A stretch of DNA of 64,000 nucleotides from Cyclobacteriaceae bacterium (GTDB taxonomy: Bacteria > Bacteroidota > Bacteroidia > Cytophagales > Cyclobacteriaceae). The stretch covers positions 124,001 to 188,000 of the forward strand of contig JAEUUF010000019.1 in the NCBI GenBank assembly GCA_016787645.1, given 5' to 3'. This document shows, piece by piece, positions 9,999 through 18,078 of this stretch. Every line of letters starts with the position of its first letter. The stretch's first letter is position 1. The notes under the pieces are model-generated. The model was not told the DNA's origin, searched no databases, and worked only from the letters and a program-made list of their open reading frames with translations. Position numbers and translations under genes: made by a program.

Positions 9999-10748
9999 TT
10001 AATTGCCTTCCGGATACTTGAAGGCTGCGGCGTCCACTTTGGGATTCAGCTCGATGTTGGAGATGGTAATCGGTTGGCTTCCCTGGCCTTTGGCGCCCTG
10101 GGACATCGAGAAGGGCATCATGAGGCCACCGACTTCCTGGTAGTCACTCCATTTGATTTGGCTGATCATGCCCTTGGCTGGACCTGACTTTATTTCAGTT
10201 TCCATCATGAGTGGTACGTAGTTTTCCGCATCAAAGAAATAGAAAACTACATTGTCAGCAGGCTTGCCGTCTACCATAATCGGCTTCTTGGTCAGTTTGA
10301 TTTTGAAGGTCTCGGTTCCGTCGATGGTTTCTTTGCCAAGAAGTTCTGCCGTGAGGCCTCTTTTCTTGTAGTTCAGGAAAACATCCGGGAACTCGCCGAT
10401 CTCCAGTTTGTAGTTTTCAGTGGCTTCGGCATCGCTTTTCTCGGCCTTCATATTCATGAAGTTGTGTGACCAAAGAGTGGTGCCGTCATAAACGCCCTGT
10501 TTGATCTCCTTGCCCTGGAAGGTGATTACTTGCATTGCCTTCCCGTCTTTGAACTGGTACATGGCGATCGGGATTTCCATGCCGCCCTGGTTCAGTTTTG
10601 CCGATATTTTCATACCATCGAGCGCCTCCCATTTTGCGCGTCCGCCGGTATTCTCGAAATACTTGTTCACAATGTCATCCACCGTCTGTGCCTGGGCTGC
10701 TGAAAGGCAGAAAACAGTTAGTACGGTCAGTAAATGCTTGATTTTCAT
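9999..10748 (-). CDS. LolA/LolB-like periplasmic outer-membrane lipoprotein-sorting-type protein
   Basis: 249 residues with a signal peptide (MKIKHLLTVLTVFCLSAAQA). The body has the pattern of LolA-like half-barrel proteins: an N-terminal helix (DIVNKYFENTGG), then alternating strands (MKISAKLNQGGMEIPIAMYQFKDGKAMQVITFQGKEIKQGVYDGTTLW) and a late 'ISQIKWSDYQEVGGLMMPF' strand typical of DUF4292/LolA-superfamily members. These proteins bind lipids or lipoproteins in the periplasm; the cargo here is unknown. A weak TACCTTG element (10787-10793, minus) lies about 40 bases before the start. It is single-gene, ended by the 26-bp palindromic terminator. Confidence 0.7.
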   Translation of the reverse strand: MKIKHLLTVLTVFCLSAAQAQTVDDIVNKYFENTGGRAKWEALDGMKISAKLNQGGMEIPIAMYQFKDGKAMQVITFQGKEIKQGVYDGTTLWSHNFMNMKAEKSDAEATENYKLEIGEFPDVFLNYKKRGLTAELLGKETIDGTETFKIKLTKKPIMVDGKPADNVVFYFFDAENYVPLMMETEIKSGPAKGMISQIKWSDYQEVGGLMMPFSMSQGAKGQGSQPITISNIELNPKVDAAAFKYPEGN

Positions 10749-10828
10749 AGTAATTGGTTGGTTTTTGGGGAATTCATTAAGGCATTCAAGGTATTCTAAC
10801 TAATTCAGAAGGAGAAGGTTTCACGGGC

Positions 10829-11890
10829 CTAAATTTTATCCCGCTTCTTCCATAATCTATCCATTTTGAGCAACGTCTCAGTGATCCGCTTCACAAACCC
10901 AGGCCCCTCGTAGACAAACCCGGTATAGACCTGGATCAGGTCGGCACCTGCCGTCAACTTCTCCACAGCGTCCATGGGTGTCATGATTCCTCCCACCCCA
11001 ATGATGGGAAAATCTGTTCCAAGCTTTTCACGGAGATAGCGGATAACCTCGGTTGAACGTTGCCGAACCGGCAGGCCACTCAAACCACCTGCACCGATCG
11101 CGTTAACTGTCGCGGGCGGCGTAGTCAATCCCTCCCGGGAAATGGTGGTGTTGGTGGCAATGACCCCGTCTGTTCTGGTATCCCGAAGTATCTCCACGAT
11201 GTCATCCAATTGCCCATTCGTCAAGTCGGGAGCAATCTTGAGCAGCACGGGCTTACTCACTTCTTGCGACCGGCTCATGGCTTTGACACGAAGCATCAAT
11301 TTCTTCAAAGGTTCCTTTTCCTGGAGGTCGCGCAGCCCGGGCGTGTTGGGCGAACTGACATTCACGACAAAGTAATCCACATACGGATACAGCTGATCCA
11401 TACATGCCGCGTAATCTTCTTCCGCCAATTCAAGCGGAGTCGCCTTGTTTTTACCAATGTTGCCGCCGACAATGATCGATGTCGATCGCCTTTTTAACCT
11501 TTCGACAGCGGCTGCAACGCCTTCGTTATTGAAACCCATCCGATTAATCAATGCCTGATCAGCCGGAAGCCGAAATAACCTGGGCTTGTCGTTGCCTGGT
11601 TGTGGTCGGGGCGTCAGCGTACCGATCTCAATAAAACCAAAACCAAAACAGGACATTTCATCGATGACCCTTGCATCCTTGTCAAATCCTGCTGCGAGAC
11701 CAACCGGGTTAGGAAAGGTAAGACCAAGAATTCTTCGCTCGAGGCGGGGATCTCTCCTCACAAAGAGTGCACGCCAAAGGGATTTTACTCCGGGAAGAAC
11801 GCCGAAGAAACGAATCAAGCCAAAGGTGAAATGATGGGCGCGCTCGGGGTCAAGTTTGAACAGCAGGGGCCGTATGAGCGCTTTGTACAT
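10829..11890 (-). CDS. pyrD: Dihydroorotate dehydrogenase (quinone), class 2
   Basis: 353 residues. It catalyses the quinone-linked oxidation of dihydroorotate to orotate in pyrimidine synthesis. The class 2 pattern is complete: an N-terminal helix for membrane contact ([19 protein letters not shown]), [14 protein letters not shown], the [16 protein letters not shown] segment, [10 protein letters not shown], the active-site [14 protein letters not shown] with the catalytic Ser of class 2 enzymes, and the FMN phosphate loop IIGVGGI...[11 protein letters not shown]. It starts 3 bases after the stop of the DUF4136 gene and is probably co-transcribed with it. Confidence 0.96.
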   Translation of the reverse strand: MYKALIRPLLFKLDPERAHHFTFGLIRFFGVLPGVKSLWRALFVRRDPRLERRILGLTFPNPVGLAAGFDKDARVIDEMSCFGFGFIEIGTLTPRPQPGNDKPRLFRLPADQALINRMGFNNEGVAAAVERLKRRSTSIIVGGNIGKNKATPLELAEEDYAACMDQLYPYVDYFVVNVSSPNTPGLRDLQEKEPLKKLMLRVKAMSRSQEVSKPVLLKIAPDLTNGQLDDIVEILRDTRTDGVIATNTTISREGLTTPPATVNAIGAGGLSGLPVRQRSTEVIRYLREKLGTDFPIIGVGGIMTPMDAVEKLTAGADLIQVYTGFVYEGPGFVKRITETLLKMDRLWKKRDKI

Positions 11891-11893
11891 GAA

Positions 11894-12424
11894 CTACTTT
11901 TTCTTCTTGACTTTTTTAGGCTTCAGGGAGAATTTCTTGAACCCGGCGGAAACCACTTGCTCAATCAACACATTGATATCCATGGCAGCCGCATTGGTTG
12001 TGGCATTGATTCTCCAGATCAAGTTGTGACTCCGGTCATTAAGGTCAATGATGAGGCTCCCCAATTGGTAATCCCTGCTCCACGTTTGACTGCTGTTGTC
12101 GGGGGAGACGCCCAGCGGACCCAGTTGACTATAATCCGTGCGTTGCTGGGTTCCCACCACATAGGTGGCCAGCAAATCTCCGGCAGAGTCAACCTGTTCA
12201 AGGCCTTTAGCTTTTAATTCCTTGGCAATCGAACTCCGTATCCACTCGTGCAGCTTCGCTTCATTTCCGGTACGCCGGTCGCGTGGAGTGATGATCTCGC
12301 CGGAACCGAGCGTAAACGTCTTATACTTGGACAGGTCGCGGTTCTTGTCGTACTCGACATTGATGTCCTGGGCCGCCAGAGGAGTGCCAAAAACCAAACA
12401 TGCAATAAGAAGAAATGATCGCAT
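11894..12424 (-). CDS. DUF4136 family exported protein
   Basis: 176 residues. Signal peptide MRSFLLIACLVFGTPLAAQ with no lipobox, so it is likely periplasmic. It shows the DUF4136 layout: D-L-S-K-Y-K-T-F near the N-terminus, a helix around 'WIRSSIAKELKAKGLEQVD', and the late strand 'LGSLIIDLNDRSHNLIWRINATTNA'. The function of DUF4136 is not known. The tail is strongly basic (KPKKVKKKK). A second DUF4136 member sits 3 kb away at 15464-16057. It heads a likely operon with pyrD and is driven by TACCTTTG right before its start. Confidence 0.8.
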   Translation of the reverse strand: MRSFLLIACLVFGTPLAAQDINVEYDKNRDLSKYKTFTLGSGEIITPRDRRTGNEAKLHEWIRSSIAKELKAKGLEQVDSAGDLLATYVVGTQQRTDYSQLGPLGVSPDNSSQTWSRDYQLGSLIIDLNDRSHNLIWRINATTNAAAMDINVLIEQVVSAGFKKFSLKPKKVKKKK

Positions 12425-12428
12425 GGTG

Positions 12429-12436
12429 CAAAGGTA
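12429..12436 (-). promoter_or_regulatory. Bacteroidetes -7 element for DUF4136-pyrD
   Basis: On the minus strand this reads TACCTTTG, an exact TAnnTTTG match, with its end 4 bases before the ATG at 12424. The transcript would have almost no leader. No clear -33 TTTG is visible at the usual spacing. Confidence 0.55.
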
Positions 12437-12474
12437 AGAAATTGCACCCGCACGACTTATAAAACGCTATTTAT

Positions 12475-12482
12475 TAGATTTG
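12475..12482 (+). promoter_or_regulatory. Bacteroidetes -7 element for the TonB-plug gene
   Basis: TAGATTTG matches TAnnTTTG and ends 6 bases before the ATG at 12489, so the transcript would be leaderless or nearly so. With the element at 12429-12436 it forms a compact divergent promoter pair in a 64-base gap. Confidence 0.55.
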
Positions 12483-12488
12483 CAATGA

Positions 12489-14486
12489 ATGCGTCTTCTG
12501 TTGGCTTTTGTGCTTGTGTCTCTTTCGCAGGTGGCCGTCGGTCAGATGGATTCAACACTTCGCTACGACACGGCGATTGTTGATCGGGCTTTCTCGGAGC
12601 TGCCCGGCATGGTAAAGAAACCTGAAAAGCAATCGGGTCATTCTCAAGTGCATGTCATGCTAAAAGACAACGCAACTTTTGGCCTTGGCATTTCGGTATA
12701 CAATGCTTCCCGGGGTCGTGTCCCGGGAATGCAGATTGATCCATACTATCAGGTTGATACACTTACCTGGAGAACTAACAGTCCCTTAGTAGTTCTAGAT
12801 GGCGTAGTTTTCAATCAAAGCATTGGGAGTTACTACAATTTGAATGCCTTTGAATACAGTGACATGCGGATGATTTTGAGCCGGAACGGTGCTATTGCCT
12901 ATGGAGGTGGTGGTGGAAACCGTGGTGCGATTGTGCTTCAATCCAGAAGCGGCGAGGGACTCTTAAAGCCAACTTTCGACTTCAATACCACAACTACGTA
13001 TGCGTGGACTGAAAACGATCATTTCCCTGTCAGTCATTGGAACCTTTCCAACAGCCTGGGGTACGCGCAGGATTTTGGAAAGCTCGATCTGAGGCTCTCT
13101 ACAAATTACACCGTTCAGCCGCCCGGCGATGCGGGCATCAAAGGACCTTCCTTCTGGAGGCTGAAGGCCAACGTTGGATATACCCTGCCACGCTTTACCG
13201 CGCGTTTGATCTTAGCAGGAAACGAGGGATGGTTGATCAACCCCAACCATTCACCGCAGGGGTCATCTGACTCCCGGGCACAAAACGATCTACTTCAAGG
13301 AAACCTGATGATGTCGTATAAACTCAGCAACTGGTTGTCGCTTTCTGGGCAGTTTAGCCGAACAAAGGTGAGTGATGTCCAGAGCTTTAACTCTGTCTCG
13401 TACACGCAATCAACCAACCATGACAACCGCCTGGATGCCGGCAACCTCCTTCTTCATGCCAAAACCAGAATCTCGAAAGCATTTACTTTATCTGGTTCGG
13501 CGGGTTGGGTTGCCAACTCAACCTATTCTCAATCAAGAGGTTTGTCATATGAGGTTACCACACATTCCATACTCGCCACCACATACATTGGATTCAGGGA
13601 GAAGCTTTTTTTGGAGTATGTGTTCAGAAGGGACATGGTTGATTACTATTTCTTGAGCGACGCCTTTAATGCTTACTCGTTTTCCGGCAGCTATCTTTTC
13701 AACCATCTGATCGACCCTTCCGGCAAGGTACTTTCCTTTAGCAAGATCCGGGCAAGTTATGGTGACAATGACTGTCAGTTGGATACTTCAGTTCCCCGTG
13801 TTGGAGCGGATTACCCTTATCCAGGCGTGCAGCGTTCGAGTGCCGTTGAAGCAGGACTGGAAGTGGGATTCCTGAAAGGCAGGATACAGTTAATGGGCAA
13901 CTACTTTAAGAATAAATCCTACACACCTGGACCCATGGCACCCCCGGTGGATCCAGTCACCGGATATACCGTCACCTACTACAGTGTTTACTACAATACC
14001 ATAGTTGATGGATTTGAATTTCTTGCCCGGATGAAAATAGTCGAAGGAAAAAAATTCGGGCTTACTACACAGTTGATTGCCGGGTGGAATAAAACGAGCC
14101 TTGAAAGAGTGAGCGGATCATTCTTTTCAGGTGGCCACTGGCCTTCCGCAACTCCGGACTGGATCGGCGGTTGGCTGAACCAGGTTACGGCGGGGCGCTT
14201 TTCATTTTCCATGTTGATTGATGTCTCCATGGGTGGATCAGTTTTAGGCACAACACCAGGCGCCAACAATTTTCACTTCTTTGATAAAAGCTTTGTGAAG
14301 ATTCGGGAGTTCTCGGTGGGCTACAACCTTTCCTTGTCCACCCGGATGAAGGGCTTTGTATCGCTCTCCCTTCGGAACCCCGTTACCTTGTACAGCAATT
14401 CCGACCTGGATTTCGAAACTTTCACACTCAATAACTACGCCGGCCTCGGCAAAAGCGCAAGTGTAAGCTTTAGTCTCGAATTCTAG
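12489..14486 (+). CDS. SusC/RagA-type TonB-dependent outer-membrane protein, reduced
   Basis: 665 residues with signal peptide (MRLLLAFVLVSLSQVAVGQ). Residues 80-160 carry a plug domain: ASRGRVPGMQI, then PLVVLDGVVFNQSIGSYYNLNAFEYSDMRMIL, then GAIAYGGGGGNRGAIVLQSRSG, matching the GRVPG...VVDG...LNPxDIE...A.YG.RGANGVI signature of SusC/RagA. The rest is a series of amphipathic strands ending in an aromatic residue (SFSLEF), as expected for a beta-barrel. It is short for SusC (usually about 1,000 residues), lacks the N-terminal carboxypeptidase-like domain, and no susD follows. It probably moves a substrate across the outer membrane with TonB; the substrate is unknown. Confidence 0.75.
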   Translation: MRLLLAFVLVSLSQVAVGQMDSTLRYDTAIVDRAFSELPGMVKKPEKQSGHSQVHVMLKDNATFGLGISVYNASRGRVPGMQIDPYYQVDTLTWRTNSPLVVLDGVVFNQSIGSYYNLNAFEYSDMRMILSRNGAIAYGGGGGNRGAIVLQSRSGEGLLKPTFDFNTTTTYAWTENDHFPVSHWNLSNSLGYAQDFGKLDLRLSTNYTVQPPGDAGIKGPSFWRLKANVGYTLPRFTARLILAGNEGWLINPNHSPQGSSDSRAQNDLLQGNLMMSYKLSNWLSLSGQFSRTKVSDVQSFNSVSYTQSTNHDNRLDAGNLLLHAKTRISKAFTLSGSAGWVANSTYSQSRGLSYEVTTHSILATTYIGFREKLFLEYVFRRDMVDYYFLSDAFNAYSFSGSYLFNHLIDPSGKVLSFSKIRASYGDNDCQLDTSVPRVGADYPYPGVQRSSAVEAGLEVGFLKGRIQLMGNYFKNKSYTPGPMAPPVDPVTGYTVTYYSVYYNTIVDGFEFLARMKIVEGKKFGLTTQLIAGWNKTSLERVSGSFFSGGHWPSATPDWIGGWLNQVTAGRFSFSMLIDVSMGGSVLGTTPGANNFHFFDKSFVKIREFSVGYNLSLSTRMKGFVSLSLRNPVTLYSNSDLDFETFTLNNYAGLGKSASVSFSLEF

Positions 14487-14492
14487 CCGACC

Positions 14493-15401
14493 TCAACTCC
14501 TGGGGTGAAACTCCCGAATGACTTGCTTCAAGTAGTCACGATCCAAATGCGTGTAGATTTCCGTCGTGGTAATGGATTCATGTCCTAGCATTTCCTGCAC
14601 CGCGCGCAGGTCAGCACCGCCCTCGATCAGATGGGTGGCAAACGAATGACGAAACGTATGTGGGCTGATACTCTTCCTGAGACCGATCTTCGCCGCCAGC
14701 GCTTTGATGATCAGGAAAATGGTCACGCGCGAAATCTTCCGGCCGGCGCGATTGAGAAACACATGCCCCTCAAAGCCCTTTTGGATGGGAAGATGAACTC
14801 GGATTTCGTCAAGGTAAATACGAAGGTATTTCATGGCATCACGGCCGATGGGCACCAGGCGTTCCTTGTTGCCTTTGCCCACTACCCGCAGAAAACCCAA
14901 ATCAAAATAGATATTGGCCCGCTTGAGCTCTACCAGTTCTGATACACGAAGCCCTGAACTATACAGTACCTCGAGCATCGCGCGATTGCGTCCACCTTCT
15001 GGTGTCGAAAGATCGATCGCTTCCAGCAACTTGACAATTTCTGCATAGTCCAGTGTATCTGGCAGCCGACGACCCAAGCGAGGACCTTCCAGCAACGCCG
15101 TCGGATCCTTATCGATTCGTTCTTCAAACAACAGGTACTTAAAGAACCCTTTGACTCCACTCAGAATCCGGGCCTGGCTATGGGCACTCATACCCAGCTC
15201 GTTGATAAATTTTAAAAAGGCCTGCAACTGCCGGTAGGTAATCTCCTCCGGTCGCACGCCACTATGCCGCAGTTCCACGAAGTCCGCCAGCTTGATGATG
15301 TCCCTCACATAGGCGTCAATGGAATTCTGCGACAACGACCTTTCCAGCTTCAGGTAGTTACCGAAGTCGCGGATATCTGCGTCCCATGATTTCCGGCTCA
15401 T
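14493..15401 (-). CDS. xerD: Tyrosine recombinase XerD/XerC type
   Basis: 302 residues. N-terminal SAM-like core-binding domain (residues 1-90) and C-terminal catalytic domain with all active-site residues in place: Arg in YSSGLRVSEL, Lys in GKGNKERLVP, His-x-x-Arg in HTFRHSFATHL, His in LGHESITTT and the nucleophilic Tyr in EIYTHL. Such enzymes resolve chromosome dimers at dif. Full family length (about 298-305), no neighbouring mobile genes, so it is the housekeeping Xer protein rather than a phage integrase. Its stop lies 6 bases from that of the convergent TonB-plug gene. Confidence 0.93.
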   Translation of the reverse strand: MSRKSWDADIRDFGNYLKLERSLSQNSIDAYVRDIIKLADFVELRHSGVRPEEITYRQLQAFLKFINELGMSAHSQARILSGVKGFFKYLLFEERIDKDPTALLEGPRLGRRLPDTLDYAEIVKLLEAIDLSTPEGGRNRAMLEVLYSSGLRVSELVELKRANIYFDLGFLRVVGKGNKERLVPIGRDAMKYLRIYLDEIRVHLPIQKGFEGHVFLNRAGRKISRVTIFLIIKALAAKIGLRKSISPHTFRHSFATHLIEGGADLRAVQEMLGHESITTTEIYTHLDRDYLKQVIREFHPRS

Positions 15402-15463
15402 GGCGTTTCGTTAGCCTGAATATTTCCCGACATTTGCCAAAGATCGTTAACCCTCTTGTCACC

Positions 15464-16057
15464 ATGCCCATTAAGCTTTTGTTTTTTCTTCTCGGTACGG
15501 TTTTCCTCGCTTCCTGCGCCGATGGCATTCACACTTCCTCCTGGAAGGCAAAGGGTGTGGACCTCAAGGCATATAAGTCATACGCCTGGATAGCCCCGGG
15601 CGACACCACGCTGGGAAGCCGGAGGGATGACAAGCTCTATGGAGGTACCATCCAGTATGTTGCTGATCAACAACTAAAAGAAAAGGGGTTCACGGTCGAC
15701 ACTCACAATCCCGATGCAGTTTTCATGTTTGATACCCGATTGGAAGATCATGTGCGTTACTCCCAGTCTCCGACTGTAAGTGTTGGATTTGCTGTTGGCA
15801 GTCCCGGGTACTACGGTGGGCCTGGCTACTATATGGGCGGCGCTGTTCCCGTGGCCGGCGGGGAAGTCACGACGAGCTATTACAAACAGGGAACCCTCAT
15901 CATCGAAATGTATGACCTGAAAACCCAGAATCTGCTTTGGCGCGGCTGGGCTACGAAGGATCTTGATTATTCTACCGACATGGACTACACCATTCGGAAG
16001 GCTGTACACGATATTTTCATTTATCTACAGGTCAAACATAAACCCAAGGGCTCATGA
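15464..16057 (+). CDS. DUF4136 family lipoprotein
   Basis: 197 residues. The start at 15464 gives a lipoprotein signal (MPIKLLFFLLGTVFLASC, lipobox L-A-S-C); a longer frame begins upstream inside the xerD region and lacks a signal. DUF4136 features: D-L-K-A-Y-K-S-Y-A-W, QQLKEKGFTVDTHNPDAVFMF and TLIIEMYDLKTQNLLWRGWA. A Gly/Tyr-rich stretch (GSPGYYGGPGYYMGG) sits in the middle. Function unknown. Its stop overlaps the aroQ start by 4 bases (ATGA), so the two are translationally coupled. Confidence 0.8.
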   Translation: MPIKLLFFLLGTVFLASCADGIHTSSWKAKGVDLKAYKSYAWIAPGDTTLGSRRDDKLYGGTIQYVADQQLKEKGFTVDTHNPDAVFMFDTRLEDHVRYSQSPTVSVGFAVGSPGYYGGPGYYMGGAVPVAGGEVTTSYYKQGTLIIEMYDLKTQNLLWRGWATKDLDYSTDMDYTIRKAVHDIFIYLQVKHKPKGS

Positions 16058-16479
16058 GAATACAAATCATTAACGGTCCCAACCTCAACCTGCTGGGAAA
16101 ACGGGAGCCCGAAGTCTACGGCACGCAGTCGTTCGAAACTTTCTTCAACACACTTCGCCAGAGTTTTCCTCAATTGGAACTGCATTATTTTCAATCCAAC
16201 GTGGAGGGCGAGATCATTAACCAGCTTCAGGATATTGGGTTTTCTTATGACGGTATTATTCTGAACGCAGGAGCGTACACCCACACTTCCGTGGCCATAC
16301 ATGATGCCATCGCCGCGATCACCACACCAGTAGTCGAAGTTCACATTTCCAATATCTATGCGCGGGAAGAGTTTCGCCATCGCAGCCTGATTTCCGCCAA
16401 TTGCGCCGGACTGATCGCCGGCTTTGGTCTGCAGGGATACGTGTTGGCGCTTGTGTACCTGATGAACCGGACTCCCTAA
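16054..16479 (+). CDS. aroQ: 3-dehydroquinate dehydratase, type II
   Basis: 141 residues. Dehydrates 3-dehydroquinate to 3-dehydroshikimate in the shikimate pathway. Type II signature at the N-terminus (INGPNLNLLGKREPEVYG, with the catalytic Arg and Tyr), then FFQSNVEGEIINQLQ, ILNAGAYTHTSVAIHDAI and the VEVHISNIYAREEFRHRS segment carrying the catalytic His and substrate-binding Arg residues, and AGLIAGFGLQGY. Length is standard. It overlaps the lipoprotein gene by 4 bases and is followed 4 bases later by the aminotransferase. Confidence 0.96.
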   Translation: MRIQIINGPNLNLLGKREPEVYGTQSFETFFNTLRQSFPQLELHYFQSNVEGEIINQLQDIGFSYDGIILNAGAYTHTSVAIHDAIAAITTPVVEVHISNIYAREEFRHRSLISANCAGLIAGFGLQGYVLALVYLMNRTP

Positions 16480-16483
16480 AATC

Positions 16484-17542
16484 ATGGTGAGCTTCTATCC
16501 TGGGCCATCACGGGTGCACGATGAAGTTCCACGCTGGACGGCCGAGGCAGCGAAAAAAGGAATCCTCAGCATGAACCATCGCAGCATGGAGTTTATGCAT
16601 CTGGCTGAAGACACCGTTTTGCGACTCCGGCAAAAACTCAACGTTCCCCGCACCTACACCGTATTCTTTGTCTCCTCTGCGACCGAATGCTGGGAGATCA
16701 TTGCGCAATCATTCGTTCAACGCCGGAGCGTTCATTGTTATAACGGGGCCTTTGGTGAGAAATGGTATCAATACACCAATAAACTGCGACCAGGGGCACA
16801 GGCTCTCCGCTTCAATCTCCAGCAGCCGCTTGATGTTGAGGATCTGGTTCTTGATCGTGAAGATGTACTTTGCATCACACAGAATGAGACCTCAAATGGA
16901 TCGTCAGTAGCCCCATCGACACTACACGCCATTCGGACAAAGTATCGCGCTCCGCTCATTGCCGTCGACGCCACATCTTCGATGGCCGGAATTGAACTTA
17001 ACTTTACCAAAGCCGACCTCTGGTTTGCCTCGGTGCAGAAATGTTTTGGCTTGCCGGCCGGCCTGGCGTTGCTGATCTGCAGTCCAAGGGCCCTCGAACG
17101 GGCGGAAGCCATCGGGGAGCGAGACCATTATAATAGTGTGCTGTTTATGCGCGAAATGATGCGCTCCTGGCAGACAACGCATACACCCAACGTTCTGGGT
17201 ATTTATTTGCTTAACCGGGCGCTTCATAAAATGAGGGTGATTGCCGAAACCGGGGCCATTACGAAGGAACGAGCCAAAGCCTGGTTCAATTTTGTAGAGA
17301 GTCTTCCTGCCCTTCAACCGCTGATTGCCAACAAGAACGTTCGTTCCAGCACGGTCATCACTGTGTCCGGCGAGACAACCTACCTGGAGAAACTAAAGGC
17401 CGCTGCGAAAAGAAAAGGGTTCTTGTTGGGAAACGGCTACGGGGAATACAAGACAACGACTTTGAGAATAGCCAACTTCCCGGTTATCACAGACCGGGAA
17501 ATCAACAGCCTGAAACGCTTCCTCAAGGGTTTTAAGGCCTGA
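16484..17542 (+). CDS. Class V aminotransferase, phosphoserine aminotransferase-like
   Basis: 352 residues. Fold-type I PLP enzyme of the class V group. It opens with MVSFYPGPSRVHDEVP and contains ILSMNHRSMEFMHL, resembling the GP...NHRSxEF pattern of SerC; a cofactor-binding stretch FVSSATECWEII, the Asp that contacts the PLP pyridine (LIAVDATSSMAG) and the Schiff-base Lys in FASVQKCFGLPAGLA. The C-terminal domain includes 'KTTTLRIANFPVIT'. Substrate could be phosphoserine or another small amino acid; I prefer SerC-like but not a firm symbol. It lies 4 bases after aroQ, in the same operon. Confidence 0.8.
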   Translation: MVSFYPGPSRVHDEVPRWTAEAAKKGILSMNHRSMEFMHLAEDTVLRLRQKLNVPRTYTVFFVSSATECWEIIAQSFVQRRSVHCYNGAFGEKWYQYTNKLRPGAQALRFNLQQPLDVEDLVLDREDVLCITQNETSNGSSVAPSTLHAIRTKYRAPLIAVDATSSMAGIELNFTKADLWFASVQKCFGLPAGLALLICSPRALERAEAIGERDHYNSVLFMREMMRSWQTTHTPNVLGIYLLNRALHKMRVIAETGAITKERAKAWFNFVESLPALQPLIANKNVRSSTVITVSGETTYLEKLKAAAKRKGFLLGNGYGEYKTTTLRIANFPVITDREINSLKRFLKGFKA

Positions 17543-17612
17543 ACCAATCCGTTTGATGGTTTTTGCGGGGCACGGGGTTTTTGTTGACATTTGTTAAGCA
17601 CCCCCTCCTTCT

Positions 17613-17954
17613 ATGACGAGAGCCGTTCAACAGGTATTGACTGCGCTACTGCTGTTGATTTTCTCGTCAGAGCATGTTGCGCTTTCTTCCTTGTTCCAGC
17701 CAGAAGTCGAAATCTATGCACGCCATGAGTCCAGGCTGGTTCAGCACGAAATCCAGGTATTGGGAAACTTTCTTGCAGAGCAGAATGAAGAGCGGGATTG
17801 GCGCGATGATGCGATTCTTCCGGTCCGCCGGGATGATGAGGCCGTACGCCTTATGTCCAGGCATACCCTGGATGCTCTTGGCGAAGGAAATTATCACCAG
17901 GCTACGCTGCAGGATGTACCCAAGTACACCTACTACTGCACTTATCTCATCTGA
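17613..17954 (+). CDS. Small secreted protein, paralogue A, upstream of the hyf-like operon
   Basis: 113 residues, family not recognised. Signal peptide (MTRAVQQVLTALLLLIFSSEHVALSS), then a His/Glu-rich stretch, 'HESRLVQHEIQVLGNFLAEQNEERDWRDDAILPVRR', and a C-terminus ending Y-L-I. The same framework recurs at 25506-25838 on the other side of the hyf-like operon: R-x-A-L-x-x-L-L-L-L-x-F-S-x-E, H-E...L-V-x-H-E, L-A-E-x-x-E-E-R-D-x-R-D, I-L-P and a final L-I. The two are therefore paralogues, although they differ in the last 50 residues. Exported and acidic; the role is unknown. Confidence 0.7.
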   Translation: MTRAVQQVLTALLLLIFSSEHVALSSLFQPEVEIYARHESRLVQHEIQVLGNFLAEQNEERDWRDDAILPVRRDDEAVRLMSRHTLDALGEGNYHQATLQDVPKYTYYCTYLI

Positions 17955-17981
17955 CTGGGTGAGTGCGCGTGACGTGCGCAA

Positions 17982-17997
17982 ATGACTGGTCAGTCAT
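17982..17997. promoter_or_regulatory. Inverted repeat upstream of hyfB-like gene, possible operator
   Basis: ATGACTG-GT-CAGTCAT is a perfect 7-bp inverted repeat with a 2-base spacer. A second small hairpin, CGAAA(5 nt)TTTCG at 18000-18014, follows. Both lie in the 124-base gap before the first operon gene. Regulatory role is inferred from position and symmetry only. Confidence 0.35.
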
Positions 17998-18078
17998 CAC
18001 GAAAGAATGTTTCGCGGCTGACCCTGCTTCGAGCCAGTCGTCTAACCCCATTTCAGTTCCCGGTAAAATTCCTCAGCC

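Noticed and set aside
11600-12217. Plus-strand frame of 205 residues across pyrD and DUF4136
   Set aside because: Antisense to two well-supported genes; no signal or domain.
14493-15401. Phage or mobile-element integrase
   Set aside because: Length and motifs fit XerD/XerC, and no phage, attachment repeats or tRNA are nearby.
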